29,791 nt of DNA from positions 1 through 29,791 of the forward strand of contig QEUW01000041.1 of NCBI GenBank assembly GCA_003577005.1. Reading direction: 5' to 3'. Made by a program: the position numbers and the translations under genes. The notes under the pieces are model-generated. The model saw only the letters and a program-made list of their open reading frames with translations. It did not search any database and was not told the DNA's origin. Positions within the stretch are counted from its first letter, which is position 1. Every line of letters begins with the position of its first letter. The DNA is from Chloroflexota bacterium. Lineage in GTDB: Bacteria > Chloroflexota > Anaerolineae > Caldilineales > Caldilineaceae. Shown piece after piece: positions 16,886 to 24,620 of the stretch.

Positions 16886-17938
16886 CTACCACTGCTTGTA
16901 ATGCACATCGCTCAACCCGCGCAATCGCTCTGCGGCCTGCTCAACGGTGATGTCACGCTGCGGGTTGCCGAGCATCTCGTAACCGACCATAAACTTCTTG
17001 ACGGTAGCCGAGCGCAGCAACGGGGGATAGAAGTGGGCGTGAAGCTGCCAATGTGGATGGCGGGCGCCATCGGTTGGCTGCCCATGCCAGCCCATGGAAT
17101 AGGGAAAGCTTGTCTCGAACAGGTTGTCGTAGCGGGTGAGCAGCCGTTTGAACAGGAGCGCCAGATCGTCCCGTTCGTCGGTGGTGAGCCCAGGTAATTC
17201 CACGATGTGACGCCGGGGCAGCACCAGCGTTTCAAACGGCCAGACAGCCCAATAGGGCACGAGGGCCACCCAGTGCTCCTGTTCGAGCATTAGGCGTTCA
17301 CCGGCCGCAAGTTCGGCGGCGAGATAGTCCACCAGCAGGGGCGAGCCATTCCGTTCGTAATAGGCGCGCTGCTGTATCCCCTCTTTGGCCGGCTCTTGAG
17401 GGACACGAAAATTCCCCCACAACTGCCCATGCGGGTGCGGATTGGAACTGCCCATCACCGCGCCTTTGTTCTCAAAGAGCTGCACATAGTTGATGTCCGG
17501 GCGCGCACCCAACTCCGTCACCTGTTTCGCCCACACATCCACGACGCGGCGTATGTCGCTGACCTCCATCTCTGGCAGCGTCAGGTCGTGGCGCGGACTA
17601 AAGCAGATCACCCGGCAGATGCCCGTCTCAGCCTGAGCCTGAAAGAATTCGTTTTGGCTGACATTGTCACGTGGACCTTCAGGCAACAGGGCAGCGAAGT
17701 CATTGTCGAAGACAAAGGTTCCGGTGTAATTCGGATTGCGCTTGCCACCGGCGCGGGCGTTGCCGGGGCAAAGATAGCAGGTGGAGTCATACTGGGGCCG
17801 CTCATCGGGGGGGAGCCGCTCTACCTGGCCCTGCCACGGGCGCTTGGTACGGTGTGGTGAAACAAGAACCCATTCGTTGGTCAGTGGATTGCGCCGCCGG
17901 TGTGGATGTTCAGTTGGATCGAAATCGATGGTTGACAT
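16886..17938 (-). CDS. galT: Galactose-1-phosphate uridylyltransferase
   Basis: GalT moves UMP from UDP-glucose to galactose-1-phosphate in the Leloir pathway. The 350-residue protein has the N-terminal [14 protein letters not shown] (17-30), the zinc-site CYLC (54-57) and the active-site [10 protein letters not shown] (166-175), in which His170 would be the nucleophile by alignment with the family. The C-terminal part has GWHGQPTDG and [11 protein letters not shown], matching the [13 protein letters not shown] metal site. The ATG at 17938 follows GAGAAGAGG. No galK or galE is adjacent, but a ROK sugar kinase lies about 1 kb away on the same strand. It is divergent from the Uma2 gene across a long palindrome. 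Confidence 0.96.
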   Translation of the reverse strand: MSTIDFDPTEHPHRRRNPLTNEWVLVSPHRTKRPWQGQVERLPPDERPQYDSTCYLCPGNARAGGKRNPNYTGTFVFDNDFAALLPEGPRDNVSQNEFFQAQAETGICRVICFSPRHDLTLPEMEVSDIRRVVDVWAKQVTELGARPDINYVQLFENKGAVMGSSNPHPHGQLWGNFRVPQEPAKEGIQQRAYYERNGSPLLVDYLAAELAAGERLMLEQEHWVALVPYWAVWPFETLVLPRRHIVELPGLTTDERDDLALLFKRLLTRYDNLFETSFPYSMGWHGQPTDGARHPHWQLHAHFYPPLLRSATVKKFMVGYEMLGNPQRDITVEQAAERLRGLSDVHYKQW

Positions 17939-18001
17939 GGCCTCTTCTCAGCATGGATGCGGCGGCCTACGCCACGAACGAGCTTGCCGGGGGAAGAATC
18001 T

Positions 18002-18133
18002 GGGTGTGTCCGAAATTTGGGGCAGACCGCCGACCTTCCAGGAAGGGGGCAAAGAGGGTTGCTCGACCAGACGGTTCCCGCCCCCTTCCTGGAAGGGGGT
18101 CGTGCAAACTCGCCCCTTTTGCTGGACGCACCC
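18002..18133. repeat. Long nested intergenic palindrome
   Basis: An inner 17-bp perfect inverted repeat (CCTTCCAGGAAGGGGGC at 18034-18050 against 18080-18096) is enclosed by an outer pair, GGGTGTGTCC (18002-18011) and GGACGCACCC (18124-18133), with one mismatch. Each inner arm is itself a dyad, CCTTCC-N-GGAAGG. It fills the divergent galT/Uma2 region. Confidence 0.8.
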
Positions 18134-18149
18134 GGAGAATCCATCCAGG

Positions 18150-18178
18150 TTGATTGTATCACGGATCTCTGGTATAGT
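18150..18178 (+). promoter_or_regulatory. Extended -10 promoter for the Uma2 gene
   Basis: TTGATT (18150-18155), a 17-nt spacer and TATAGT (18173-18178), with TGG directly before the -10. It lies about 45 bp before the start codon. Confidence 0.65.
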
Positions 18179-18221
18179 GTAGCCAACCGCGGGAGTCAGA
18201 TTTTCACAAAGGCAGTAGATC

Positions 18222-18986
18222 ATGAGCACCCTGTTGGTCGAATCGACAAAACCACAAGCGTTCTCACCCATCGAGTACCCCTCGTCGGACGGGCAACCTA
18301 TGGCCGAGACCGAAACCCATGTACTTGCCATTTTGCACCTGATTGGTGCTCTACGCCATTTCTTTCGTAAAGTCCCCGATATCTATGTGATTGGGAATAT
18401 CTTTTTGTACTACATCGAAGGCAATTCCAATGCACGAAAATCTCCCGATGTGATGGTCGTGAAAGGAGTGGGGAAGCACACGCGCCGCTCGTACAAACTC
18501 TGGGAAGAAAAGGTGGCGCCCAGCGTGATCTTCGAGATCACTTCACGCCAGACAAAGAGTGAGGACACGGTTGGCAAACTCTCTCTTTACGCCGCACTCG
18601 GGGTAAAAGAGTACTTCATGTTCGACCCGCTCCATGAATATCTGGAGCATCAATTGGAGGGCTATCGGCTGGTCGAAGGAGCCTATGAGGTGATCCCAGC
18701 CAATGAAGATGGCGAACTGTACAGCGAGGAGTTGCAATTGATCCTACGACCGGAAGCGGGTCTACTGCGGTTGGTCGATCCACAGACCCACCACCCGCTC
18801 CCGGACCTGGATGAAGCGGTTGAACGCGCCGAGCAAGAAGCGCAGCGCGCCACACAAGAAGCGCAACGCGCCGCACAGGAAGCGCAGCGCGCCCAAGAGG
18901 AGGCGCGCCGGGCGGATGCTGCCGAAGCCGAAGCTGCGCGGCTCCGAGCGCTGCTGGAACAGATGAAATCAGGCCACACGCCCTAA
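18222..18986 (+). CDS. Uma2 family (DUF820) PD-(D/E)XK nuclease-fold protein with coiled-coil tail
   Basis: This 254-residue protein fits the Uma2/DUF820 family, which is greatly expanded in cyanobacteria and Chloroflexota. The core shows a leader with ETHVLAILHLIGAL, the acidic SPDVMVV (about 74-80) and VIFEITSRQT (about 102-111). Then come a lysine in TVGKLSLYAALGVKEYF and the strand FMFDPLHEYLE. The PD-ExK-like residues are D76 and E105, with S/T in place of the usual ExK lysine. From about 195 to 250 it is a charged coiled coil. It contains three 21-nt DNA repeats (18837-18899) that encode EAQRA-type heptads. Family members have been proposed as nucleases, but function is unproven. The stop is 2 bp from the convergent ROK kinase stop. 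Confidence 0.85.
   Translation: MSTLLVESTKPQAFSPIEYPSSDGQPMAETETHVLAILHLIGALRHFFRKVPDIYVIGNIFLYYIEGNSNARKSPDVMVVKGVGKHTRRSYKLWEEKVAPSVIFEITSRQTKSEDTVGKLSLYAALGVKEYFMFDPLHEYLEHQLEGYRLVEGAYEVIPANEDGELYSEELQLILRPEAGLLRLVDPQTHHPLPDLDEAVERAEQEAQRATQEAQRAAQEAQRAQEEARRADAAEAEAARLRALLEQMKSGHTP
18837..18899 (+). repeat. Three in-frame 21-bp tandem repeats
   Basis: Units begin at 18837, 18858 and 18879, each GAAGCGCARCGCGCC plus 6 variable bases. Each unit encodes one coiled-coil heptad, so copy-number change would lengthen the coil without changing frame. Confidence 0.8.
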
Positions 18987-18988
18987 CA

Positions 18989-19897
18989 TTACTTCGCTTC
19001 CATTGTGGCTGCGTCCGCCAGTTCAGCCAGGGCAATGGCGCCGAGGACGCCGGCCCGCCCACCCAGGGCAGGGGGTACGATATAGCGATCCATATTTTCA
19101 AGAATCTGCGCTGACTGGATATAGCCGTTGAGCAGCGTATAGACCTGGGTCTGGATGAGCGGGAAGAGTTGCTGCTGCTCCATGACACCGCCACCCAGGA
19201 TGACGCGTTGCGGTGAGAGCGTACAGATGATATTGACCAGCCCCAGCGACAGATAGTGGGCCTCCAACTCCCAGGCCGGGTGTTCGGGCGGGAGATTTTC
19301 GGCCCGTGTCAGCCAGCGCCCTTCCAGCGCCGGGCCGGCTGCCAATCCCTCCCAGCAATCCCCGTGATAGGGACAATAGCCGGGGTACGGGTCTGCATCC
19401 CAGTTATGGGGCACCATCATGTGACCCATCTCCGGGTGCATCAGGCCATGGATCAGTTGCCCGTTGACCATGCCGCCCCCACCCAGGCCCGTCCCGATGG
19501 TGAGATAGACAAAGGTGTCGAGTCCTTGCGCCGCACCCCAGCGATGTTCCCCAAGCGCAGCCCCGTTTACATCCGTATCAAAGCCGACCGGCAGGCCAAA
19601 CGCCTGGCGCAACGGCCCCACCAGGTTGGTTTGGGCCCAGCCCGGCTTTGGCGTGGTGGTGACGTAGCCAAAAGTGGGCGACTGTGGGTCTGGGTCAAGT
19701 GGGCCAAAGGAGGCCACACCGATGGCGCTCAACGGCTCGCGGCGGTGGTGCTCGCGCAGAAAGGCAATGGCCCGGCTGATACTCTCTTCGGGTGTTGTCG
19801 TGGCAAACCGGGTCTCCGCCCGGATCTCATCGGGCCCACCCCCGATCGCGCAGACAAACTTGGTGCCGCCTGCCTCGATGCCGCCGTAGAGGGTCAT
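18989..19897 (-). CDS. ROK family sugar kinase (fructokinase-like)
   Basis: The start at 19897 is fixed by AGGAGA 7 nt upstream; the open frame to 20017 adds unrelated residues. The 302-residue protein opens with [15 protein letters not shown], the ATP-binding phosphate loop of ROK kinases. It has [13 protein letters not shown] and TIGTGLGGG (sugar and second phosphate sites). It also has the zinc-binding HPEMGH...[17 protein letters not shown] segment found in the YdhR/GmuE-type fructokinases, and GGGVMEQQ near the C-terminus. It probably phosphorylates fructose or another hexose in the cytosol. The endonuclease V gene is upstream on the same strand with a 123-bp gap. galT and the NagB-like gene nearby fit a sugar-use context. 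Confidence 0.92.
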   Translation of the reverse strand: MTLYGGIEAGGTKFVCAIGGGPDEIRAETRFATTTPEESISRAIAFLREHHRREPLSAIGVASFGPLDPDPQSPTFGYVTTTPKPGWAQTNLVGPLRQAFGLPVGFDTDVNGAALGEHRWGAAQGLDTFVYLTIGTGLGGGGMVNGQLIHGLMHPEMGHMMVPHNWDADPYPGYCPYHGDCWEGLAAGPALEGRWLTRAENLPPEHPAWELEAHYLSLGLVNIICTLSPQRVILGGGVMEQQQLFPLIQTQVYTLLNGYIQSAQILENMDRYIVPPALGGRAGVLGAIALAELADAATMEAK

Positions 19898-20020
19898 GGG
19901 GATTCTCCTTTGTTGTGCCTCGTGATGAAATAGGAAAGGGTGGCAAGGTGATTGGGTCACTCGGTGATAACAGCCGTGTATATCGCCAACTTGTGGCCCG
20001 GTGAAGGGCTTCTGCAAACA

Positions 20021-20689
20021 CTATTCGCCCTTCTGCTTGCTTAACAGGTGGGCGCGCCGCGTAGGCTCGGGAATTCGGTAACGGATGGTGCAGGAAAGTG
20101 TAAGCGCGATAGCTTGGTTCAGCGTGGCGCGATGGCCCACACTGACATAGACCGGGCGAGTCTGCGCCCGGGTGCGAAGCGCTACGCCCAGCACGTCACC
20201 GCCGGCGCGCAGCGGTGTGTATGCGCCTTGTTCTGGCGACGGTTCGTCATGCATGCCATATAGCCGGGACTTTGCCACGCCAATGGTGGGCCAGTCGAGC
20301 AAGACGCCCAGGTGGCAGGCCAGCCCAAAGCGGCGTGGATGAGCCCGACCCTGCCCATCGGCCATAAGCACATCGGGTAGCGTTTTGAGTTGCTCCAACG
20401 TACGCAACACTGCCGGCACTTCGCGGAAGCTAAGCAGACCAGGGATGTAGGGAAATTCTACCTGACCACGCCAGGTTGCCTGGTCGACCGGGGTCAGCTC
20501 CGGCAATTGTAAGACGACAACAGCCGCCTGCACTTGATCTCCGCGGACACTCATATCCACTCCGCCAACGCTCCGGGGTGGCTGGGGCCACGGCTCTTCC
20601 TTGACCAGTTGAGCCAGCCTGCGCTGGAGGGTGATTGCCTCCTCCGGGTCCAGATCCCAGGGATGGGCATGGTGTAGGGTCAGCTTCAT
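20021..20689 (-). CDS. nfi: Endonuclease V
   Basis: Endonuclease V nicks DNA (or RNA, in some groups) at the second phosphodiester bond 3' of deoxyinosine or inosine. The 222-residue protein shows the family core: GGVDMSV (metal Asp), EFPYIPGLLSFRE (conserved Pro-Tyr wedge that recognises the lesion), then DGQGRAHPRRFGLACHLG (metal Asp and His) and TIGVAKSRL. The length is normal. The ATG overlaps the stop codon of the upstream radical SAM gene by 4 nt (ATGA), so the two are translationally coupled. This pairing points to a nucleic-acid repair role for both. Confidence 0.95.
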   Translation of the reverse strand: MKLTLHHAHPWDLDPEEAITLQRRLAQLVKEEPWPQPPRSVGGVDMSVRGDQVQAAVVVLQLPELTPVDQATWRGQVEFPYIPGLLSFREVPAVLRTLEQLKTLPDVLMADGQGRAHPRRFGLACHLGVLLDWPTIGVAKSRLYGMHDEPSPEQGAYTPLRAGGDVLGVALRTRAQTRPVYVSVGHRATLNQAIALTLSCTIRYRIPEPTRRAHLLSKQKGE

Positions 20690-21570
20690 ACCATCTCATT
20701 CCGGGTCAGAAGGTGAACGGGGCGAGTCTGTTTTGCCAGAGCAGTGAATCCTGCTTGTGACCAGCCAGCACGTTCGCCAATACGCGCAGAGAGCCAATCG
20801 TACAACCGGCGCGCCTCCTCTTCGGAGCGCCAATTCCCCCAGTGATGGCGGGCGTAGAGTTGGGCTGTCTGCGTGGTTGCTGTGCGTTTGCCGCCCTGCC
20901 CATCGCCGCTGACATAGGTGTCCACGATCACCCGCTGGCTGTAGGCCAGTAATCGTGCGCCAAACGTGGCAACTGTCGAGTAGGGCAGACAGGGGCTCAC
21001 CGTGACCTGGACATTGAGATCGGCGGCCAGCGCCTGCGCCAACGTCGCCAGCCGCTGGGGAATGGCCGGGCAGCGCGGTGTCATCACCTGGCGCACGTCG
21101 TCGCGATCCGTTTCGAGGGTAAAGTTGAGCCAGCAACGCTCGCCAAGCGCCCGCAGCAGGTCGAAATCGTCCGCCACCAGCGGCGAACGGGTCTGCACAA
21201 CAAGCAGGCCAGGCGGGTGCTCGGCAAAGACTTCCAGACAGGCGCGGCTCAGCCGCCAGTGGCGCTCTTGCCCCTGGTAGGGGTCGGTGGCGCTGGACAT
21301 AAAGATCGCCAACTGGTCCAGTTCACCACGCGCAGAAAAACGCTGCAACTCCTTGCGCAACTGTTCGGCGATACCCGTGCGCGGATGCACATAATCGCCC
21401 CACGCCAACGCTGGCTGGTGAAAGTGGTGGACGCTCAACCTTTTGACATAACAGTACTCGCAGCCAAAGCGGCAGCCAATGTAAGGCTGGAGCGTGTGAG
21501 TGAAGCCGGCCAGAAAACCACCGGTCTTGGTCAGCGCACCCGATGCGGGGCGAGGAGATAGGTCAACCAT
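20686..21570 (-). CDS. SPL-family radical SAM protein
   Basis: The 294-residue protein has the [4Fe-4S] cluster motif CRFGCEYCYV (C-x3-C-x2-C) near residue 34, preceded by LQPYIGC, the layout of the SplB-like / Rv2578c radical SAM group. Further conserved stretches are FMSSATDPYQ, LLVVQTRSPLV and FTLETDRDDVRQ. Spore photoproduct lyase in the family repairs a thymine dimer, but many members lack known substrates. The ATG at 21570 is preferred over a TTG at 21594, with no strong ribosome binding site for either. An extended -10 promoter lies 45 bp upstream, and the 3' end overlaps nfi. Confidence 0.88.
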   Translation of the reverse strand: MVDLSPRPASGALTKTGGFLAGFTHTLQPYIGCRFGCEYCYVKRLSVHHFHQPALAWGDYVHPRTGIAEQLRKELQRFSARGELDQLAIFMSSATDPYQGQERHWRLSRACLEVFAEHPPGLLVVQTRSPLVADDFDLLRALGERCWLNFTLETDRDDVRQVMTPRCPAIPQRLATLAQALAADLNVQVTVSPCLPYSTVATFGARLLAYSQRVIVDTYVSGDGQGGKRTATTQTAQLYARHHWGNWRSEEEARRLYDWLSARIGERAGWSQAGFTALAKQTRPVHLLTRNEMV

Positions 21571-21614
21571 TGCGCAACTTTTGGCTGGAAGCAACGTAGC
21601 AATAGAGTGTGCTC

Positions 21615-21623
21615 ATTATACCA
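21615..21623 (-). promoter_or_regulatory. Extended -10 promoter for the radical SAM/nfi unit
   Basis: On the minus strand TGGTATAAT (TATAAT at 21620-21615) is a consensus extended -10. No good -35 is present, as expected for extended -10 promoters. It lies about 45 bp before the ATG at 21570. Confidence 0.6.
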
Positions 21624-21670
21624 AACATGGGCGCACTGGCGATAACAAAGTAACACTCGTGAGGTGCGAG

Positions 21671-22039
21671 ATGAGTATACTTGGCAACATTATCTGGCTG
21701 ATCTTCGGCGGTCTCATCGCCGGTTTGGGCTACATTATCGGGGGTCTGGCGCTCTGCCTGACCATTATCGGCATACCCTTTGGGATACAGTCGATCAAAC
21801 TGGGCTTTGCCACCTTTGCTCCGTTTGGCAAAGAAGTCGTGGAGCGAAGAGACGCCAACAGCCCGCTGCGGCTGGTTTTCAATCTGCTGTGGATCATCTT
21901 TTTTGGCTGGGAGATCGCCGTTGCTCATTTGGTCGCCGCGCTCATTCTGGCGATCACCATCATCGGCATCCCGTTTGCCAAACAGCATATCAAGCTGCTG
22001 CCCCTGGCGCTGCTTCCCTTTGGCCGTGACCTGCGGTAG
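21671..22039 (+). CDS. YccF domain membrane protein
   Basis: This 122-residue protein is made of two YccF-type segments. Each has a hydrophobic helix pair and the IIGIPF motif: TIIGIPFGIQSIKLGF about 31-46, and a second copy near 97-110. Charged residues fill the middle (KEVVERRDANSPLR). These are small inner-membrane proteins of unknown function. The ATG at 21671 follows GAGGTGCGAG and is the first methionine of the family pattern. The longer frame to 21500 runs through the divergent radical SAM gene and is not coding. A pair of inverted repeats follows. Confidence 0.9.
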   Translation: MSILGNIIWLIFGGLIAGLGYIIGGLALCLTIIGIPFGIQSIKLGFATFAPFGKEVVERRDANSPLRLVFNLLWIIFFGWEIAVAHLVAALILAITIIGIPFAKQHIKLLPLALLPFGRDLR

Positions 22040-22064
22040 AGCAGAGATTAGGGGTTAGGTGTAC

Positions 22065-22154
22065 TGACAGATGAGGTTAGAGAGCTTAATGGGAGGTGCA
22101 ACGCACTTTTCAAGTGCATCGCACCTGTAGCATCGTATCTAACCTGATGTGTCA
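22065..22154. repeat. Nested palindromic repeat, copy 2
   Basis: The inner dyad (22094-22126) pairs AGGTGCAACGCAC with GTGCATCGCACCT, as in copy 1. The outer 17-bp arms TGACAGATGAGGTTAGA (22065-22081) and 22138-22154 match at 15 of 17, but their sequence is unrelated to the arms of copy 1. Confidence 0.8.
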
Positions 22155-22164
22155 ATATAGTTAA

Positions 22165-22196
22165 GGATTAGGCAACTGGACAGAGCTGCCTAATCC
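22165..22196 (+). terminator. Hairpin downstream of the yccF gene
   Basis: GGATTAGGCA (22165-22174) pairs exactly with TGCCTAATCC (22187-22196), with a 12-nt loop. There is no T-tract, so it is a weak terminator or 3'-end hairpin. Confidence 0.45.
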
Positions 22197-22286
22197 CTAA
22201 TCCCAAACAGATTGTCGTTTTCCCCGCTGTGGTGTATGCTTTGCCGTGGTGACTTGGCAACAGATATACAGGACAGTGAAAAAGTT

Positions 22287-23459
22287 ATGCCATACAATTT
22301 TGATGAAATTGTCGAACGCCGCGGCACCGACTGCGGCAAGTGGAGCCGCTTTGGGGATGATGTCATCCCCATGTGGGTGGCCGATATGGACTTTCGCTCG
22401 CCAGAGCCGGTGATCCGAGCGCTGCATAAACGCATCGAGCACGGCGTCTTTGGCTACGGGAGTGACGGCGCAGCTTTGAAAGAGCTGATTTGCCAACGGA
22501 TGGCGGATCTCTATTCTTGGCAGATCACGCCGGAAGATATTCTTTATCTACCCGGACTGGTCTCTGGGCTCAATGTCGTGAGCCGGGCTATCGGCAGACC
22601 GGGTGATGGCGTGCTGGTGACGACACCGGTTTATCCACCCTTCTTGTCAGCACCCGGCAACCAGGAACGCGTGTTACACAGCGCCCAGTTGGCCGTGGAG
22701 CAGCAAGATCAGTTGTTGCGCTACTCGGTTGATTACGATGCGTTGGTCGCAGCCATCCAACCCAACACTCGCCTGTTTTTGCTTTGTAACCCCCACAACC
22801 CTGTTGGCCGCGCTTACACACAAAATGAGTTGTTGCGCCTGGCCGACATTTGTCTGCGCCGTGACGTGATCATTTGCTCAGACGAGATCCATAGCGACCT
22901 GCTCCTGGGCGACACGCGCCACATCCCCATCGCGAGCCTGGATGCTGAGGTCGCGGAGAATTGTATCACCCTGCTGGCCCCCAGCAAGACCTACAATCTG
23001 GCCGGTCTGGGTTGCAGTATGGCGATTGTGCAGAACCCGGAATTGCGCCAACAACTCCAGCGCGCCAGTGCGGGGATCGTGCCGCATGTCAATGTACTCG
23101 GCATGGTCGCAGCTCAGGCCGCCTATGCTGAAGGTGACGAGTGGTTGACTGCCCTGCGCGCTCACCTGACTGCTAATCGAGCGTTTTTGATCGACTTTGT
23201 CACCCAGCACTGGCCAGAGGTGCGTTTGACAGCACCCGAAGCAACCTACTTGGCCTGGCTAGATTTTGGCGCGCTTGGCCTGCCGGACAAACCACAGGCG
23301 TTTTTCCTCGAACAGGCGCGCGTCGCGCTGGTCGATGGTGCAGCCTTTGGCCTCGGTGGTGAAGGTTTTGTGCGGCTCAATTTTGGCTGCCCGCAAACCT
23401 TGCTCGCCGAAGGGTTGGCCAGGATGGATCGGGCCTTGCGCGCCGCTCAAACCGAATAG
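22287..23459 (+). CDS. MalY/PatB family PLP-dependent C-S lyase
   Basis: The 390-residue protein belongs to fold type I aminotransferases of the MalY/PatB branch. The N-terminus has the family pattern NFDEIVERRGTDCGKW and IPMWVADMDF. LCNPHNPVGR and CSDEIHSDLL bind the cofactor ring, and SKTYNLAGL carries the PLP lysine (K234). Members cleave cystathionine or cysteine (beta-lyase), giving homocysteine or sulfide, pyruvate and ammonia; some are also regulators. The ATG at 22287 is preferred because the 25 upstream residues have no family match. The 3' end overlaps the convergent PPK1 remnant by 13 nt. Confidence 0.92.
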   Translation: MPYNFDEIVERRGTDCGKWSRFGDDVIPMWVADMDFRSPEPVIRALHKRIEHGVFGYGSDGAALKELICQRMADLYSWQITPEDILYLPGLVSGLNVVSRAIGRPGDGVLVTTPVYPPFLSAPGNQERVLHSAQLAVEQQDQLLRYSVDYDALVAAIQPNTRLFLLCNPHNPVGRAYTQNELLRLADICLRRDVIICSDEIHSDLLLGDTRHIPIASLDAEVAENCITLLAPSKTYNLAGLGCSMAIVQNPELRQQLQRASAGIVPHVNVLGMVAAQAAYAEGDEWLTALRAHLTANRAFLIDFVTQHWPEVRLTAPEATYLAWLDFGALGLPDKPQAFFLEQARVALVDGAAFGLGGEGFVRLNFGCPQTLLAEGLARMDRALRAAQTE

Positions 23460-24298
23460 AGGCGATTCGCCACATCTCCCCAGTTGGTCATCCCTAGAGG
23501 TGTGGCGCAGCGAAAGACCGCGTGCGCCGGCACATCGAGCCGCGCAACGAGCCATTGCAATACGCCCGGTGGGATGTCGCGCTGTACATCCAGCCGCACC
23601 ACGCGCGCCGTTGTGTCGCGCACTGGCTCGGCCAACGTAACATCTGTTCCCTCATTGGGAACCGGGGCGCGCAGGACTCGGAACTGGTAGATGCCGGTTA
23701 CGGACATGCCGGCGAAGAGTTCGTGAACAAAGTAACCCACTACATCTTCGCTCCAGACCCAATAGATGGCGTCTTCGTCGCTATGGAGTACAGGCGAGTC
23801 GACCTGGGCCAGGGGTGGCACATCGATCAGGCGTGGTACGATCTGGCGGGGGACTTTGAGCCGGGCATACAATGTGCGGGCGCCCGGACGTCCGGGCCGC
23901 TGCAACAGGATCAGCAGGTTCAGGCTGTCGGAACTGATATAAGGGAAGGGATGGCTTGGGTCCACCGCCAGCGGCGTCAATAATGGATAGATGCGCTCAT
24001 GAAAATAGGCAAAGAGCCAGTCGCGCTGCTGTTCGCCCAGTTGTTCTACCGGCGCTAGGTAGATGCGTTGTTGCAAGAAGAGAGGTGTTAATTCTTGCTG
24101 CAATAGCTGGCTCGCTTCTTGCAGCAAAAGAGAAATGGTCCCTGCTATCTCCGCTGCCTGGCCAACCGGTTGTATCAAAAAGAGTTGGTCTGTAATCTGA
24201 GCCATTTGGCTGATGGCGCGCAAACGTTGCGCCAGGCTCAGCTCCCGGCGCTGTGCATCCCGCAAATAGGAGAAAGAGCTCGCGATGAGGTCCAGCAT
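23447..24298 (-). CDS. Truncated PPK1-like protein (N/head domains only), possible pseudogene
   Basis: The 283-residue product matches only the first half of polyphosphate kinase 1. ITDQLFLIQPVG and the following helices fit the end of the N domain. YFHERIYPLLTPLAVDPSHPFPYISSDSLNLLILLQ-type sequence (positions about 98-133, quoted here as HERIYPLLTPLAVDPSHPFP) fits the start of the head domain, followed by VPRLIDVPP and LFAGMSVTGIYQFRV. Full PPK1 is about 700 residues. The two catalytic phospholipase-D-like C domains with the phosphorylated histidine are missing, and the first 50-60 residues (NRELSWLxFN) are absent too. The frame is intact, so it may be a stand-alone protein, but it cannot be a polyphosphate kinase. 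Confidence 0.7.
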   Translation of the reverse strand: MLDLIASSFSYLRDAQRRELSLAQRLRAISQMAQITDQLFLIQPVGQAAEIAGTISLLLQEASQLLQQELTPLFLQQRIYLAPVEQLGEQQRDWLFAYFHERIYPLLTPLAVDPSHPFPYISSDSLNLLILLQRPGRPGARTLYARLKVPRQIVPRLIDVPPLAQVDSPVLHSDEDAIYWVWSEDVVGYFVHELFAGMSVTGIYQFRVLRAPVPNEGTDVTLAEPVRDTTARVVRLDVQRDIPPGVLQWLVARLDVPAHAVFRCATPLGMTNWGDVANRLYSV

Positions 24299-24620
24299 AT
24301 GGATCTCGACGATGATACGGTTGACAGACCGCGCTGCGAATGTCTTATTGTACCGCCATTTGGTGGCCGGCGCAATGGGATAGGCAATGCAGGTAGGGCG
24401 ATTTCATGTTGCAGGTCGTTGCACTTGTATCAACGATTGTTGCGATGGTGCGTTGCACGCCCAGCGTGCGATGCACCTGACGTCGCCGGCCCATCCAGGT
24501 GCAACGCACCCTGCGGGTGCATCGCACCGAGCTTGCACCCGGCAGTGTAGCACAATTCCCAGGATTCATTCGGGACACGGTTTAGCTGATCATCTCCAAT
24601 ATTGCTGTACCAGGAACTGT
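24299..24620. other. Intergenic region between the PPK1 remnant and the NagB-like gene
   Basis: This 322-bp stretch holds the double palindrome at 24447-24528. On the minus strand the PPK1 frame stays open upstream of 24298 for about 35 codons but shows no clear family match. It could be the decayed N-terminus of ppk1. Confidence 0.55.
24447..24528. repeat. Tandem pair of GGTGC-NNN-GCAC palindromes (copies 3 and 4)
   Basis: Unit one (24447-24477) has halves GGTGCGTTGCAC and GTGCGATGCACC; unit two (24498-24528) has GGTGCAACGCAC and GTGCATCGCACC. Each unit can form its own hairpin. The halves also pair across units: 24447-24458 with 24499-24510, and 24466-24476 with 24517-24527, both perfect. 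Same family as copies 1 and 2. Confidence 0.8.

Larger units (their letters stand above)
22046..22202. repeat. Outer heptamer arms around the yccF-patB gap
   Basis: GATTAGGGGTTAGG (22046-22059) pairs with CCTAATCCCTAATC (22189-22202) with one mismatch; the right arm is CCTAATC twice. It encloses the nested palindrome copy 2 and a separate 10-bp hairpin at 22165-22196. Confidence 0.65.

Noticed and set aside
24447..24528. Possible CRISPR-like repeat
   Set aside because: The units are inverted pairs with no regular spacers, there are only two of them, and no cas gene is near.
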